Part shown: piece after piece, positions 9,895 to 18,831 of the stretch
Position numbering within the stretch: position 1 is the first letter of the stretch
How the letters are laid out: each line of letters opens with the position of its first letter
NCBI GenBank assembly: GCA_022600175.1
Contig: JAHZKW010000140.1
Location: 1-37,488 of the forward strand
Direction of reading: 5' to 3'
DNA from: Campylobacterota bacterium
GTDB lineage: Bacteria > Campylobacterota > Campylobacteria > Campylobacterales > QNZT01
Length of the DNA stretch: 37,488 nt
Notes under the pieces: model-generated
The model's database searches: none
Seen by the model: the letters and a program-made list of their open reading frames with translations, nothing else
Told to the model about the DNA's origin: nothing
Position numbers and translations under genes: made by a program

Positions 9895-10588
9895 CAATAT
9901 GACCCCACTCATAGCATTTCAGGGTATCACGAAAGTCTACGGTAGCGGTGAAGCAAAGACCTATGCACTTCGCGGTATCGATTTAGAAATACATGAAGGT
10001 GAATTTGTTGCAATTATGGGAAGTAGTGGCTCTGGAAAATCAACTGCTATGAATATCATCGGCTGCCTTGATGAACCTACCGAAGGTGACTATCACTTTC
10101 AAGGGGTCGATGTAGGGGCATTGAATCTTAACCAAAAAGCACTGCTTCGTAGAAATTATATGGGCTTTATTTTTCAAGGATTTAATCTACTCGGTAGAAC
10201 CTCTGCACTTGAAAATGTGGAACTTCCTCTTATATACCGAGGTAGCAGTGCCAAGGCACGTAAAGATGCATCACTTGCCGCTTTAAATAAAGTAGGACTT
10301 AAAAATGTTTCACATCATCAGCCATCACAACTTTCAGGCGGACAACAGCAACGTGTAGCAGTTGCGAGGGCATTGGTCACCAATCCACTTATCATGTTGG
10401 CTGATGAACCGACAGGAAATCTTGATAGTAAAAACAGTGAAGAGGTGATGTTACTACTACAAAACCTCAATAAAGAACAAAATATCACGATTATCATGGT
10501 AACCCATGAAAATGAGATGGCAGCCTATGCAGACCGTACCATTGTCTTTAGAGATGGATTGATTATCAGTGACGGAAAGGAGAAATAA
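9884..10588 (+). CDS. MacB/LolD-type ABC transporter ATPase
   Basis: Walker A GSSGSGKST, signature LSGGQQQRVAVARAL, Walker B LIMLADEPTGNLD. Confidence 0.95.
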   Translation: MMSNNMTPLIAFQGITKVYGSGEAKTYALRGIDLEIHEGEFVAIMGSSGSGKSTAMNIIGCLDEPTEGDYHFQGVDVGALNLNQKALLRRNYMGFIFQGFNLLGRTSALENVELPLIYRGSSAKARKDASLAALNKVGLKNVSHHQPSQLSGGQQQRVAVARALVTNPLIMLADEPTGNLDSKNSEEVMLLLQNLNKEQNITIIMVTHENEMAAYADRTIVFRDGLIISDGKEK

Positions 10589-10590
10589 CG

Positions 10591-11802
10591 ATGTTATGGA
10601 ATGCATTTATACTAGCACTTCGCGCCATTCGTAGAAATGTCATGCGCTCTATTCTTACAATTCTTGGTATCGTTATCGGTGTGGCATCTGTGATTGCAAT
10701 GGTCATGCTTGGAGACGGTACAACTGCATATGTGACACAAGATATCTCCAAACTAGGTAGTAACATGCTCTCTATCAGCCCTGGCCAAGAGCCTAAAGGC
10801 CCACCAGGCAGTGGCGGGAAAGCGGCACTTTTTGATCTGGATGATGTAGAAGCAATCAAACGTGAAATAACAGGGATAAAAGCGACTTCTCCCGTAGGTA
10901 ACACAAGTATTAATGCTGTTTTTGGCAATGAAAACTACTCTACTACAGTTTACGGTACAGATAATGATTATTTTATTGTTAAAGATTGGGAGTTTGAAAG
11001 TGGACGACAATTTTCTCAAAGTGAACTACAGTCGGGGAAATCAGTCTGTATTATCGGTGAAACCGTCAAAGAAGAGCTTTTTGGGGCACAAGACCCCATC
11101 GGTACAAACATCCGCTTAGAGAAGTTTTCTTGTAAAGTTATCGGTCTACTTCACTCTAAGGGGGCAGCGGCATTTGGGATGGATCAAGATGATCTTATTG
11201 TCACGCCTCTCAAAATGTTTCAAAGACGTCTAAGTGGTAACCGTGACATCTCTTCAATTATGATCTCTGTTTCTGATGGAGTTTCGACACAACAGGTGCA
11301 GGAGGATATTAAACTTCTTTTTCGTGAAAGACGTCACATCAAAGAGGGAGACGAAGATGATTTTCACATTCGGGACATGAAAGATATCATCGATACACTC
11401 TCTTCTACCACAAAGATGTTGACCATGCTTTTGGGTGCTGTTGCTGCTATCTCTCTTTTGGTCGGGGGAATTGGGATTATGAATATCATGCTTGTCTCTG
11501 TTACAGAACGTACTAGAGAGATCGGTATCAGACTGGCAATCGGTGCCTTGGAGAGGGAAGTACTCTTACAATTTTTGGTGGAATCAGTAGTACTCTCTAT
11601 GCTTGGTGGCATCATCGGAATTATTTTAGGTATCTCCATCACCGCTGTGGTAACGCAGATTTTTAATATACCGTTTATTTTCAATGAGGGAATTATCTTA
11701 ATCGCATTTTTGTTTTCAGCAATTGTAGGGATTGGATTTGGTTATTTTCCCGCCAGAAAAGCGGCAAAGATGAACCCTATTGATGCATTAAGACATGAGT
11801 AG
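10591..11802 (+). CDS. MacB/FtsX-type ABC permease
   Basis: N-terminal TM plus MacB-type periplasmic domain, C-terminal IGIMNIMLVSVTERTREIGIRLAIGA and PARKAAKMNPIDALRHE. Confidence 0.95.
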   Translation: MLWNAFILALRAIRRNVMRSILTILGIVIGVASVIAMVMLGDGTTAYVTQDISKLGSNMLSISPGQEPKGPPGSGGKAALFDLDDVEAIKREITGIKATSPVGNTSINAVFGNENYSTTVYGTDNDYFIVKDWEFESGRQFSQSELQSGKSVCIIGETVKEELFGAQDPIGTNIRLEKFSCKVIGLLHSKGAAAFGMDQDDLIVTPLKMFQRRLSGNRDISSIMISVSDGVSTQQVQEDIKLLFRERRHIKEGDEDDFHIRDMKDIIDTLSSTTKMLTMLLGAVAAISLLVGGIGIMNIMLVSVTERTREIGIRLAIGALEREVLLQFLVESVVLSMLGGIIGIILGISITAVVTQIFNIPFIFNEGIILIAFLFSAIVGIGFGYFPARKAAKMNPIDALRHE

Positions 11803-11804
11803 AG

Positions 11805-12512
11805 TTACAGCTTTGCTGCAATCTCTACCATTTCACTAAAAGCATCTACATCCCAGCTGGCTGTTCCTACAAGTACACCTTCGCAATTAGGAATTTCCAA
11901 GATCTCTTTAGTGTTAGCTACTTTAACACTACCACCATATAGAAGCGGTGCTTTGAGCTTTTGTTTTAAGAGAGCTAGTGTCTCTTCGATCTGTTCGTTG
12001 GTTGCTGTAAGTCCAGTGCCGATTGCCCAGACTGGCTCATACGCAATGATCAGATTCTCATAATCGATATCAATTCCCTCAAGTTGTGCAAAATTATAGG
12101 CGATCACTGCTTCGATCCCCTCTTCTCTCACCTCTTTTGGCTCACCGATACAGTAGACGATTTTAAAATTTTTTGCTTTGAAAAAATCATATTTTTTAGC
12201 AACCTCATCTTGGCTCTCTCCAAGGACATGACGTCTTTCACTGTGTCCAATTAAGATCGTTTGAAGATTAAACTCTTCAATCTGTTCTAATCCAATCTCA
12301 CCTGTAAAGGAACCTTTTTCAACAGGATAAGCATTTTGTACACCCACTTCCAGATTATCTTCAAGATCAAAACTATCCAAAGCACTGCTTGGCGGAAACA
12401 CCAAGACACTATCACTACTATTTGTTTTCGTAACAAAAGTGTTTAACTTTTCGATATACGCTCTTGTACTTGCTCTGGTATGGTTTGTTTTAAAATTAGC
12501 AGCGATAATCAT
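11805..12512 (-). CDS. tpiA: Triosephosphate isomerase
   Basis: AANFKTNHTRAS, ILIGHSERRH, AYEPVWAIGTG, LLYGGSVK motifs. Confidence 0.97.
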   Translation of the reverse strand: MIIAANFKTNHTRASTRAYIEKLNTFVTKTNSSDSVLVFPPSSALDSFDLEDNLEVGVQNAYPVEKGSFTGEIGLEQIEEFNLQTILIGHSERRHVLGESQDEVAKKYDFFKAKNFKIVYCIGEPKEVREEGIEAVIAYNFAQLEGIDIDYENLIIAYEPVWAIGTGLTATNEQIEETLALLKQKLKAPLLYGGSVKVANTKEILEIPNCEGVLVGTASWDVDAFSEMVEIAAKL

Positions 12513-12513
12513 A

Positions 12514-13716
12514 CTAGTGCTTTAAAACTGCTTCAACACCTGGAAGCAATTTACCCTCTAGAAGCTCAAGACTCGCTCCACCACCGGTAGAGATAAATGT
12601 CATCTCATCCACATCACCTGCACGCTGAGCAACGTCAGCCGTGTCACCACCACCGACAATAGTCGTTGCATGACACTCAGCAATATAGTGACTCATCATG
12701 AAACTCCCTTTTGAGAACTTATCGATCTCATAAACACCCATAGGACCATTCCAAAGGATTGTTTTTGCATCATTAAGTGCTTCTCTAAAAAGTCTATTTG
12801 TTGCAGGTCCGACATCAAGTCCCATCCAATCTTCAGGAATCTCCTGAATCGGTAGAAACTTCACCGGTGCAGCATCACTGATCTCAGGAGCAACTACTAA
12901 ATCTACTGGTAGATAAAACTTCACACCAAGCGCCTGCGCTCTATAGATGATACGCTTTGCATCTTCAAGCAAGTGATCTTCTACGAGTGATTTACCTATT
13001 TCATACCCTTGCGCTTTTAAGAAGGTAAATGCCATACCACCACCAATGATAATTTTGTCAACTTTCTCTACTAAGTTTACCAGTGCTTGAAGCTTACCAG
13101 ATACTTTACTACCACCGACAACTGCGACAAACGGACGTGTTGGTTCCATCACAGTTCTATGGAAAAAGTTTACCTCTTTTTGCATCAAAAATCCAGCTGC
13201 TTTATGCTCAGTATCAAAGTGCTCAGGTAGTGCAAAGATAGAACCATGTTTTCTATGACTTGCACCAAATGCATCATTGATATAGATATCTGCCATAGAA
13301 GCAAGACGCGCGGCAAATTCACTATCATTTGCAGTTTCACCTGGATTATATCTGAGATTCTCAAGTAGCATCACATCACCGGCTTCCAAACCTTTTGCTT
13401 TCTCAATCGTATCTTCACCGACTACATTGTCAGCCATAATAATCTCTTGTTTTAAAAGTGAGTGTAGTCTTTTTGCAACTGGCTTTAGAGAATCTTTCTC
13501 CTCATTCCACTCGCCTGGCTTTGGACGACCAAAGTGACTTGCTAAGATAACCTTACAATCACGATCGATACAATATCTAATCGTTGGCAATGCTGATCTA
13601 ATACGTCTATCATCACTGATATTGCCAAACTCATCTTTTGGTACGTTAAAATCACATCTTATAAATATACGTTTCCCATCAATGTCAAGATTTTTAATTG
13701 ATAATAGTTCCATCAT
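12514..13716 (-). CDS. pgk: Phosphoglycerate kinase
   Basis: [58 protein letters not shown]. Confidence 0.98.
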   Translation of the reverse strand: MMELLSIKNLDIDGKRIFIRCDFNVPKDEFGNISDDRRIRSALPTIRYCIDRDCKVILASHFGRPKPGEWNEEKDSLKPVAKRLHSLLKQEIIMADNVVGEDTIEKAKGLEAGDVMLLENLRYNPGETANDSEFAARLASMADIYINDAFGASHRKHGSIFALPEHFDTEHKAAGFLMQKEVNFFHRTVMEPTRPFVAVVGGSKVSGKLQALVNLVEKVDKIIIGGGMAFTFLKAQGYEIGKSLVEDHLLEDAKRIIYRAQALGVKFYLPVDLVVAPEISDAAPVKFLPIQEIPEDWMGLDVGPATNRLFREALNDAKTILWNGPMGVYEIDKFSKGSFMMSHYIAECHATTIVGGGDTADVAQRAGDVDEMTFISTGGGASLELLEGKLLPGVEAVLKH

Positions 13717-14726
13717 TATACTCCGTGTGTAGAGATATGTTTTGCCATGTCAATTAGTCTACAAGAGTAACCCCACTCATTGTCATACCAAGCCATTACT
13801 TTGACAAAATTACCATCTACCACTTGGGTTAGATCACCTGCAACAATTGCGCTAATCTCTGAACCCACAAAATCAGAAGAGACACGCTTATCATAATCAA
13901 CTTCGATCAAACCTTTTAGTGCACCATTTTGTGCCGCTTCAAATGCTGCATTGACCTCTTCCTTTGTTGTCTCTTTTTTCACCATTACGTTAAGGTCAAC
14001 CATTGAAACATTGGGTGTAGGAACACGAATCGCTTGACCATTAAGCTTACCTTGAAGGTGTGGCATTACAAGACCAATTGCTTTTGCCGCACCTGTTGAC
14101 GTGGGGATCATGTTCACAGCAGCGGCACGTGCACGGCGAGGATCTTTTGCATGTTTAACATCAAGGATATTTTGATCATTTGTATATGAGTGACATGTAG
14201 TTACCAATCCCTTTTCAATGCCAAACACATCATCAATCACCTTTGTCACAGGCGCTAAGCAGTTTGTTGTACAACTTGCATTTGAAACGATCGTTTGTCC
14301 TGCATAACTCTCTTCATTAACACCCATTACAAATGTTGCTGTCTCTTTATCTTTTGCTGGTGCAGAGAAAAGTACTTTTTTAATACCCATATCAATATAA
14401 GCTTGTGATTTTTCTTGTGTATAAAATGCACCTGTACACTCTAAAAGTATTTCTGCCCCATATTTTGCAAAGTCAAGATTTTTTGGATCTCTGTCATTTA
14501 AAAACTTAACTTTTGATTTTCCGATCTGCATATAGTTGTCTTCGAGGATTTCAACATCACCTTTAAAGGTTCCATGTACGCTATCATATTTTAAAAGATA
14601 TTTTGTCATCTCTGGATCTGTTGTATCGTTGACAACGACGAGCTCCATATCATCTCTATCTTCTAAAATTCTTGCGACACATCTTCCAATCCTACCAAAA
14701 CCTGTAATAGCCACTTTTATAGCCAC
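13716..14726 (-). CDS. gap: Glyceraldehyde-3-phosphate dehydrogenase
   Basis: [26 protein letters not shown] active site, [11 protein letters not shown]. Confidence 0.98.
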   Translation of the reverse strand: MAIKVAITGFGRIGRCVARILEDRDDMELVVVNDTTDPEMTKYLLKYDSVHGTFKGDVEILEDNYMQIGKSKVKFLNDRDPKNLDFAKYGAEILLECTGAFYTQEKSQAYIDMGIKKVLFSAPAKDKETATFVMGVNEESYAGQTIVSNASCTTNCLAPVTKVIDDVFGIEKGLVTTCHSYTNDQNILDVKHAKDPRRARAAAVNMIPTSTGAAKAIGLVMPHLQGKLNGQAIRVPTPNVSMVDLNVMVKKETTKEEVNAAFEAAQNGALKGLIEVDYDKRVSSDFVGSEISAIVAGDLTQVVDGNFVKVMAWYDNEWGYSCRLIDMAKHISTHGV

Positions 14727-14824
14727 TGCATCTCCTTTATTAAGTTTGCTGTATAATAGTATTATATCGACTTTATGGTTAAATAATTAATAACAGAAAT
14801 TAAAAAAGGTTTAAAATAGCGTAA

Positions 14825-15703
14825 ATGAATATAGCACTATTTGGCGGGAGTTTTGATCCTCCCCATATTGGACATGAAGCAATCATACGTGAAGCTTTAC
14901 AAAATCTCGATATTGATACGCTTTTTGTAGTACCTACGTTTCTAAACCCTTTTAAAAAATCCTCTTTTGCGTCTGCAGAGAAACGTTACAAATGGATTCA
15001 AAAACTACTTCGCTCTTACCCTAAAGCAGAAGTATTGGATTTTGAAATCAAAAAAAACCGCCCAGTACCAACGATTGAAACAATCAAGTACCTTAAAAAA
15101 AAATATGATATTCATAAAATATATTTAATTATAGGTGCTGATAATCTGCCGCAGTTAAAAACATGGAAATCTTTTGATACACTAAGCCAACTTGTTGAGT
15201 TTATTATTGCGACACGAGAGGGTGAAAAAATCCCCGAAAACTTGCAAAAATTGGACATTCATGTTACTATCAGCTCCACAAAATTAAGAGAAGAGCTGAA
15301 ACAGGAGTTTTTACCTAAATCTATTGCTGATGAGGTGATAACTTATTATGAGATAAGGAGAAAAATGGATAAGAGAGTTGAAAAGATTATTGAAATCTTA
15401 GATGAGAAAAAAGCAGATAATATTCAGCTTTTTGATATGAGAGAAAAAGATTATTTTGTAGATGATGTGATCATCGCAACTACACTTGGTGAAAAACATG
15501 GTGCTGCCCTTTTAGACTACCTGAAACAAGGATTAAAAGTTGAAGGGGAAAGTTACTTTCATGTAGAACCAAGTGATGAGTGGACGGTACTTGATATGGG
15601 CGACATTCTCATCCATCTTATGACACCTGAATATCGCGCAAAATATAATATTGAAGAGTTTCTATCACACCGCCAAAAAGAGCAGAGTATCCAACCAGAA
15701 TAA
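14825..15703 (+). CDS. nadD-rsfS: Fused NadD (nicotinate-nucleotide adenylyltransferase) and RsfS (ribosomal silencing factor)
   Basis: N-terminal NadD GGSFDPPHIGHEAII; C-terminal RsfS from M(15365) DKRVEKIIEILDEKKADNIQLFDMR...DEWTVLDMGDILIHLMTPEYRAKYNIEEF. No stop between. Confidence 0.9.
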   Translation: MNIALFGGSFDPPHIGHEAIIREALQNLDIDTLFVVPTFLNPFKKSSFASAEKRYKWIQKLLRSYPKAEVLDFEIKKNRPVPTIETIKYLKKKYDIHKIYLIIGADNLPQLKTWKSFDTLSQLVEFIIATREGEKIPENLQKLDIHVTISSTKLREELKQEFLPKSIADEVITYYEIRRKMDKRVEKIIEILDEKKADNIQLFDMREKDYFVDDVIIATTLGEKHGAALLDYLKQGLKVEGESYFHVEPSDEWTVLDMGDILIHLMTPEYRAKYNIEEFLSHRQKEQSIQPE

Positions 15704-15720
15704 TATGCTACGCCGCTAAA

Positions 15721-15748
15721 TAGTACAAGAATTTAAATTTTTGTACTA
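15721..15748. terminator. Hairpin TAGTACAAGAATTT/AAATTTTTGTACTA (near-palindrome)
   Basis: 28-nt inverted repeat with one G-T position, just after nadD-rsfS and before the PAS gene promoter. Confidence 0.5.
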
Positions 15749-15762
15749 CTTAGTAAAACTAC

Positions 15763-15792
15763 TTGACATTTTAGGTCTAATTTGATTACAAT
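15763..15792 (+). promoter_or_regulatory. Sigma70-like promoter for PAS gene
   Basis: TTGACA - 18 bp - TACAAT, then SD AAGGA and TTG start at 15828. Confidence 0.55.
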
Positions 15793-15827
15793 CCGCCCTC
15801 ATTTGTAACAACATTAAGGATTGATCA

Positions 15828-16466
15828 TTGCTTGCAACTAAAAAGTACCCTACTGCACTACCTGTTAAAAATTTCATTCAAAATGGCAATACATTAGAAA
15901 AATTCATCAAGCCTCAACCTATTGATCATGAAATAGAGATTGAACCAAATAGTCTCCTTATGAGTAAAACAGACCTACATGGAACAATCGAATACAGCAA
16001 TGATTACTTTATAGAGGTAAATGGATATCAAGAGAGTGAATTGATGGGACGAACACAAAATATTATCAGACATCCTGATATGCCACAAATTATCTTTCAA
16101 ATGCTTTGGGAACATCTTCAAAATCACCAAAACTTCTCAGCATTAATCAAAAACCTCGCAAAAGATGGGCGTTACTATTGGGTCTTAGCACACTTTAAAA
16201 TCCACAATAATCAAAATAACTATGAAGTAGGCAACTATTATGCGTACAGATATGCGGCACCCAAAACAGGAGTTGTAGAGATTGAAAAACTCTATAAAAA
16301 GCTACTTGAAATTGAAAAACAACGAGGAGTGGAAGCTTCTAAAAAGTATTTTGTTGGTTTTTTAGAAGAGCGTGCCCAAAGTTATGAAGCATATCTCAAT
16401 GAGCTTACGGGTCATAATAGACCGATCAAACGTATCACAAAAGCGATAAGAAACCTCTTTAAATAG
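15828..16466 (+). CDS. Stand-alone PAS-domain protein (Aer/CetB-like), TTG start
   Basis: SKTDLHGTIEYSNDYFIEVNGYQESELMGRTQNIIRHPDMPQIIFQMLWEHLQNHQNFSALIKNLAKDGRYYWVLAHF matches the Aer-type PAS pattern; no recognised output domain. Confidence 0.85.
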   Translation: MLATKKYPTALPVKNFIQNGNTLEKFIKPQPIDHEIEIEPNSLLMSKTDLHGTIEYSNDYFIEVNGYQESELMGRTQNIIRHPDMPQIIFQMLWEHLQNHQNFSALIKNLAKDGRYYWVLAHFKIHNNQNNYEVGNYYAYRYAAPKTGVVEIEKLYKKLLEIEKQRGVEASKKYFVGFLEERAQSYEAYLNELTGHNRPIKRITKAIRNLFK

Positions 16467-16479
16467 TCATCTAAAGAGG
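16454..16479. terminator. Hairpin CCTCTTTA ... TAAAGAGG between convergent genes
   Basis: 8-bp perfect stem overlapping the stop of the PAS gene. Confidence 0.5.
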
Positions 16480-16488
16480 TGATTAAAA

Positions 16489-16686
16489 CTATTTCATCTG
16501 TATTGCACGACTCTGTTCAACAGGAAGTGCATCACTGACACTACTGTTCTGCATCTTCACAACGGTATAAAGTGCACCTGCTATCAAACACCCTATAATC
16601 ACTAAGTTGACAGTACGTCTTTTCTCTTCACTTCCCCTACCATTAAAATCCTCAATCTCTTCTAAAGATGGTTCATTTTGTTTCAT
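16489..16686 (-). CDS. Small single-TM membrane protein, hypothetical
   Basis: 65 aa with one TM segment (TVNLVIIGCLIAGALYTVV). Confidence 0.5.
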   Translation of the reverse strand: MKQNEPSLEEIEDFNGRGSEEKRRTVNLVIIGCLIAGALYTVVKMQNSSVSDALPVEQSRAIQMK

Positions 16687-16746
16687 AATATACCCCTATA
16701 TTTTAAATAAAAACAAATTATATCCTATAAAAGTAAATGGCTTATA

Positions 16747-17853
16747 TTAAATTTTATTTTCCATAAATGCCGTTAAAATCTTAGTATTAAGATCTATACG
16801 CCCAAAATAGCTTTTTTTACTAGCACGTTCCGCTATCGTATGATCTCCATCACCAAAAGGTCCAAATCCATCTAGTGTAATCACCCCTTGGCTTGCCATA
16901 TGATTTGCATCACTCACACCACCACGCTGTTCAACAGTAATCTTTTCACCTGTTAAAGCTTCTATCTTTTCTAAAAATGCTTCTTGCTTAACATTAGGAG
17001 CCATGACATCACGTTGGATACCACCACTAAGTTTTGCCACGCTTCCCTCTACATGTGAGGCTTGGCAAATCGATTCAAACCCCCGCAACACCCTATCTCG
17101 CTCATCACTGTTGGTATATCTTAGCTCTACCGAAAGTTTAGCATGTGGAGAGATGGTATTAGCACCAATACCCCCTTCAACTTTCCCCACATTGACCGTA
17201 GTACCTTTTTCTAGATCCGTTAAAGCTGTGAGTGCAATTAATTTATGGGCTGCTTCTAAATTGGCATTGATACCTTTGATATACTCATTACCTGCATGTG
17301 ATGCTTTGCCCTCAATATCGATAAAAAAAGTACCTACCCCTTTACGACCATTGACTACTTCTCCATTTTTCCCTGCTGCTTCATAAACAAGACAATAGTC
17401 ATAATTTTTTGCTAAAGAGAGTGTTAAATCTTTTGAGTCATCACTACCTGTCTCTTCATCACTCACCAGTAGCATGTCAATATCTCTAATTTCACCAAAT
17501 ATTTGATGTAGATTACGCAAAGATTCTAAGGCAACCATATTTCCACCTTTCATATCACACACGCCTGGACCATAAATCCACTCATCATCATCACGATAGT
17601 GTTCAAAACTCATAGGAGGAAAAACCGTATCTAAATGCCCCAAAAGCAATACTTTTTTGCCCTCTGTCTGCTTTGAGGTAAAAAGTAGATGATTACCTAC
17701 TTCATCACGCTTATGTACTTCACAAGAAAATCCCAATGCTTGCATCCATTTTGTAAAAATTTTTCCATTTTCATCTACACCCAATTTGTTCTTTGTGTAA
17801 GAATTTAGATCAATTAACCTTTTCAATTCTGAAAAGTCGTAATTTTTAATCAT
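16747..17853 (-). CDS. M20-family metallopeptidase (carboxypeptidase G2/ArgE-like)
   Basis: LLGHLDTVFP, GPGVCDMKGG, SDEETGS, RKGVGTFFIDIEGKASHAG, GGVSDANHMA motifs. Confidence 0.92.
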   Translation of the reverse strand: MIKNYDFSELKRLIDLNSYTKNKLGVDENGKIFTKWMQALGFSCEVHKRDEVGNHLLFTSKQTEGKKVLLLGHLDTVFPPMSFEHYRDDDEWIYGPGVCDMKGGNMVALESLRNLHQIFGEIRDIDMLLVSDEETGSDDSKDLTLSLAKNYDYCLVYEAAGKNGEVVNGRKGVGTFFIDIEGKASHAGNEYIKGINANLEAAHKLIALTALTDLEKGTTVNVGKVEGGIGANTISPHAKLSVELRYTNSDERDRVLRGFESICQASHVEGSVAKLSGGIQRDVMAPNVKQEAFLEKIEALTGEKITVEQRGGVSDANHMASQGVITLDGFGPFGDGDHTIAERASKKSYFGRIDLNTKILTAFMENKI

Positions 17854-17920
17854 ACTTGCAACCCTTTTGTATCTAAATTATCCTATAATTATAATCTTAT
17901 TTCTCCTAAAAGGAACTGCA

Positions 17921-18829
17921 ATGTCTACGCATAAAATCGGCATGTGGATGTATCAAAATAGCGGTGGTGAACAGATCCAAAAAAAGATAATTGACAAACT
18001 TCGAGAAAGAGATATTATCACGACTACAGATCTCAACCTCAGAAATGCAATTGCTAAAAATGGTTCCATTATCTGTAATGATACGGCAATGGAAAAGCTC
18101 GATCTCTTTTTTAGCTATAACGCAGGTCAACAAACCCAATACCAAGTTTACCTCTACGAAACACTTGATAAATTTATTCCTATTATTAATAACTACGATG
18201 CATTTGCACTCACTGAAGATAAGTTTAAAACCTCACATCGTCTTAGACACCACGGTGTCTTGACCCCAGAGTTTAAACTCTGTCATAGAGATGATGTAGA
18301 CAAACTCAAACATGTACTTCGTGAGTGGGGTGGAAAAATTGTCTACAAGCCTACTGATGGCTGGGGAGGTATGGGACTTGTCAAAATCGAAAACGAAGCA
18401 GCACTTGATATGTTACTACCATTTTTAAACCAAACAGATATCCGCTATTTTTATGTTGAAAAATTTGTCAACTATGACAATACCGATTTTAGAGTAGACA
18501 TCGTCAATGGAGAATTTGTCGCATGTTATGGACGAAAAGCGGCAAAAGATAGCTGGAAAACAAATATCACAAGTGGTGGAAGTATCTTTTTAAGAGAGCC
18601 AAATGACAAACTGGTTGAGATCTCTAAAAAAGCAGCAAAAGTAACAGGTCTTGAGATCGCAGGGGTAGATCTCATTTATGATCAAGAACAAGAGGAGTAT
18701 GTAGTATTAGAAGTAAACGGTATACCAGCATTTGCAACACCAGAACAAGAGGCTATGGGACTTAATTTTAACGATAAAAAAATTGATTTAATTGTCGATT
18801 TAATAGACAACACAGTAAAGGGCAAATAA
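17921..18829 (+). CDS. RimK/glutathione synthetase-like ATP-grasp ligase
   Basis: ATG 17921 with SD AAAGGA; KIVYKPTDGWGGMGLVKI, EKFVNYDNTDFRVDIVNGEFVACYGRKA, AGVDLIYD...VVLEVNGIPAFA are ATP-grasp motifs. Confidence 0.88.
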   Translation: MSTHKIGMWMYQNSGGEQIQKKIIDKLRERDIITTTDLNLRNAIAKNGSIICNDTAMEKLDLFFSYNAGQQTQYQVYLYETLDKFIPIINNYDAFALTEDKFKTSHRLRHHGVLTPEFKLCHRDDVDKLKHVLREWGGKIVYKPTDGWGGMGLVKIENEAALDMLLPFLNQTDIRYFYVEKFVNYDNTDFRVDIVNGEFVACYGRKAAKDSWKTNITSGGSIFLREPNDKLVEISKKAAKVTGLEIAGVDLIYDQEQEEYVVLEVNGIPAFATPEQEAMGLNFNDKKIDLIVDLIDNTVKGK

Positions 18830-18831
18830 TT

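Noticed and set aside
17003-17386. 127-aa + strand ORF inside the M20 peptidase gene
   Set aside because: Antisense to a well-supported M20 CDS; Ser/Pro-rich out-of-frame translation.
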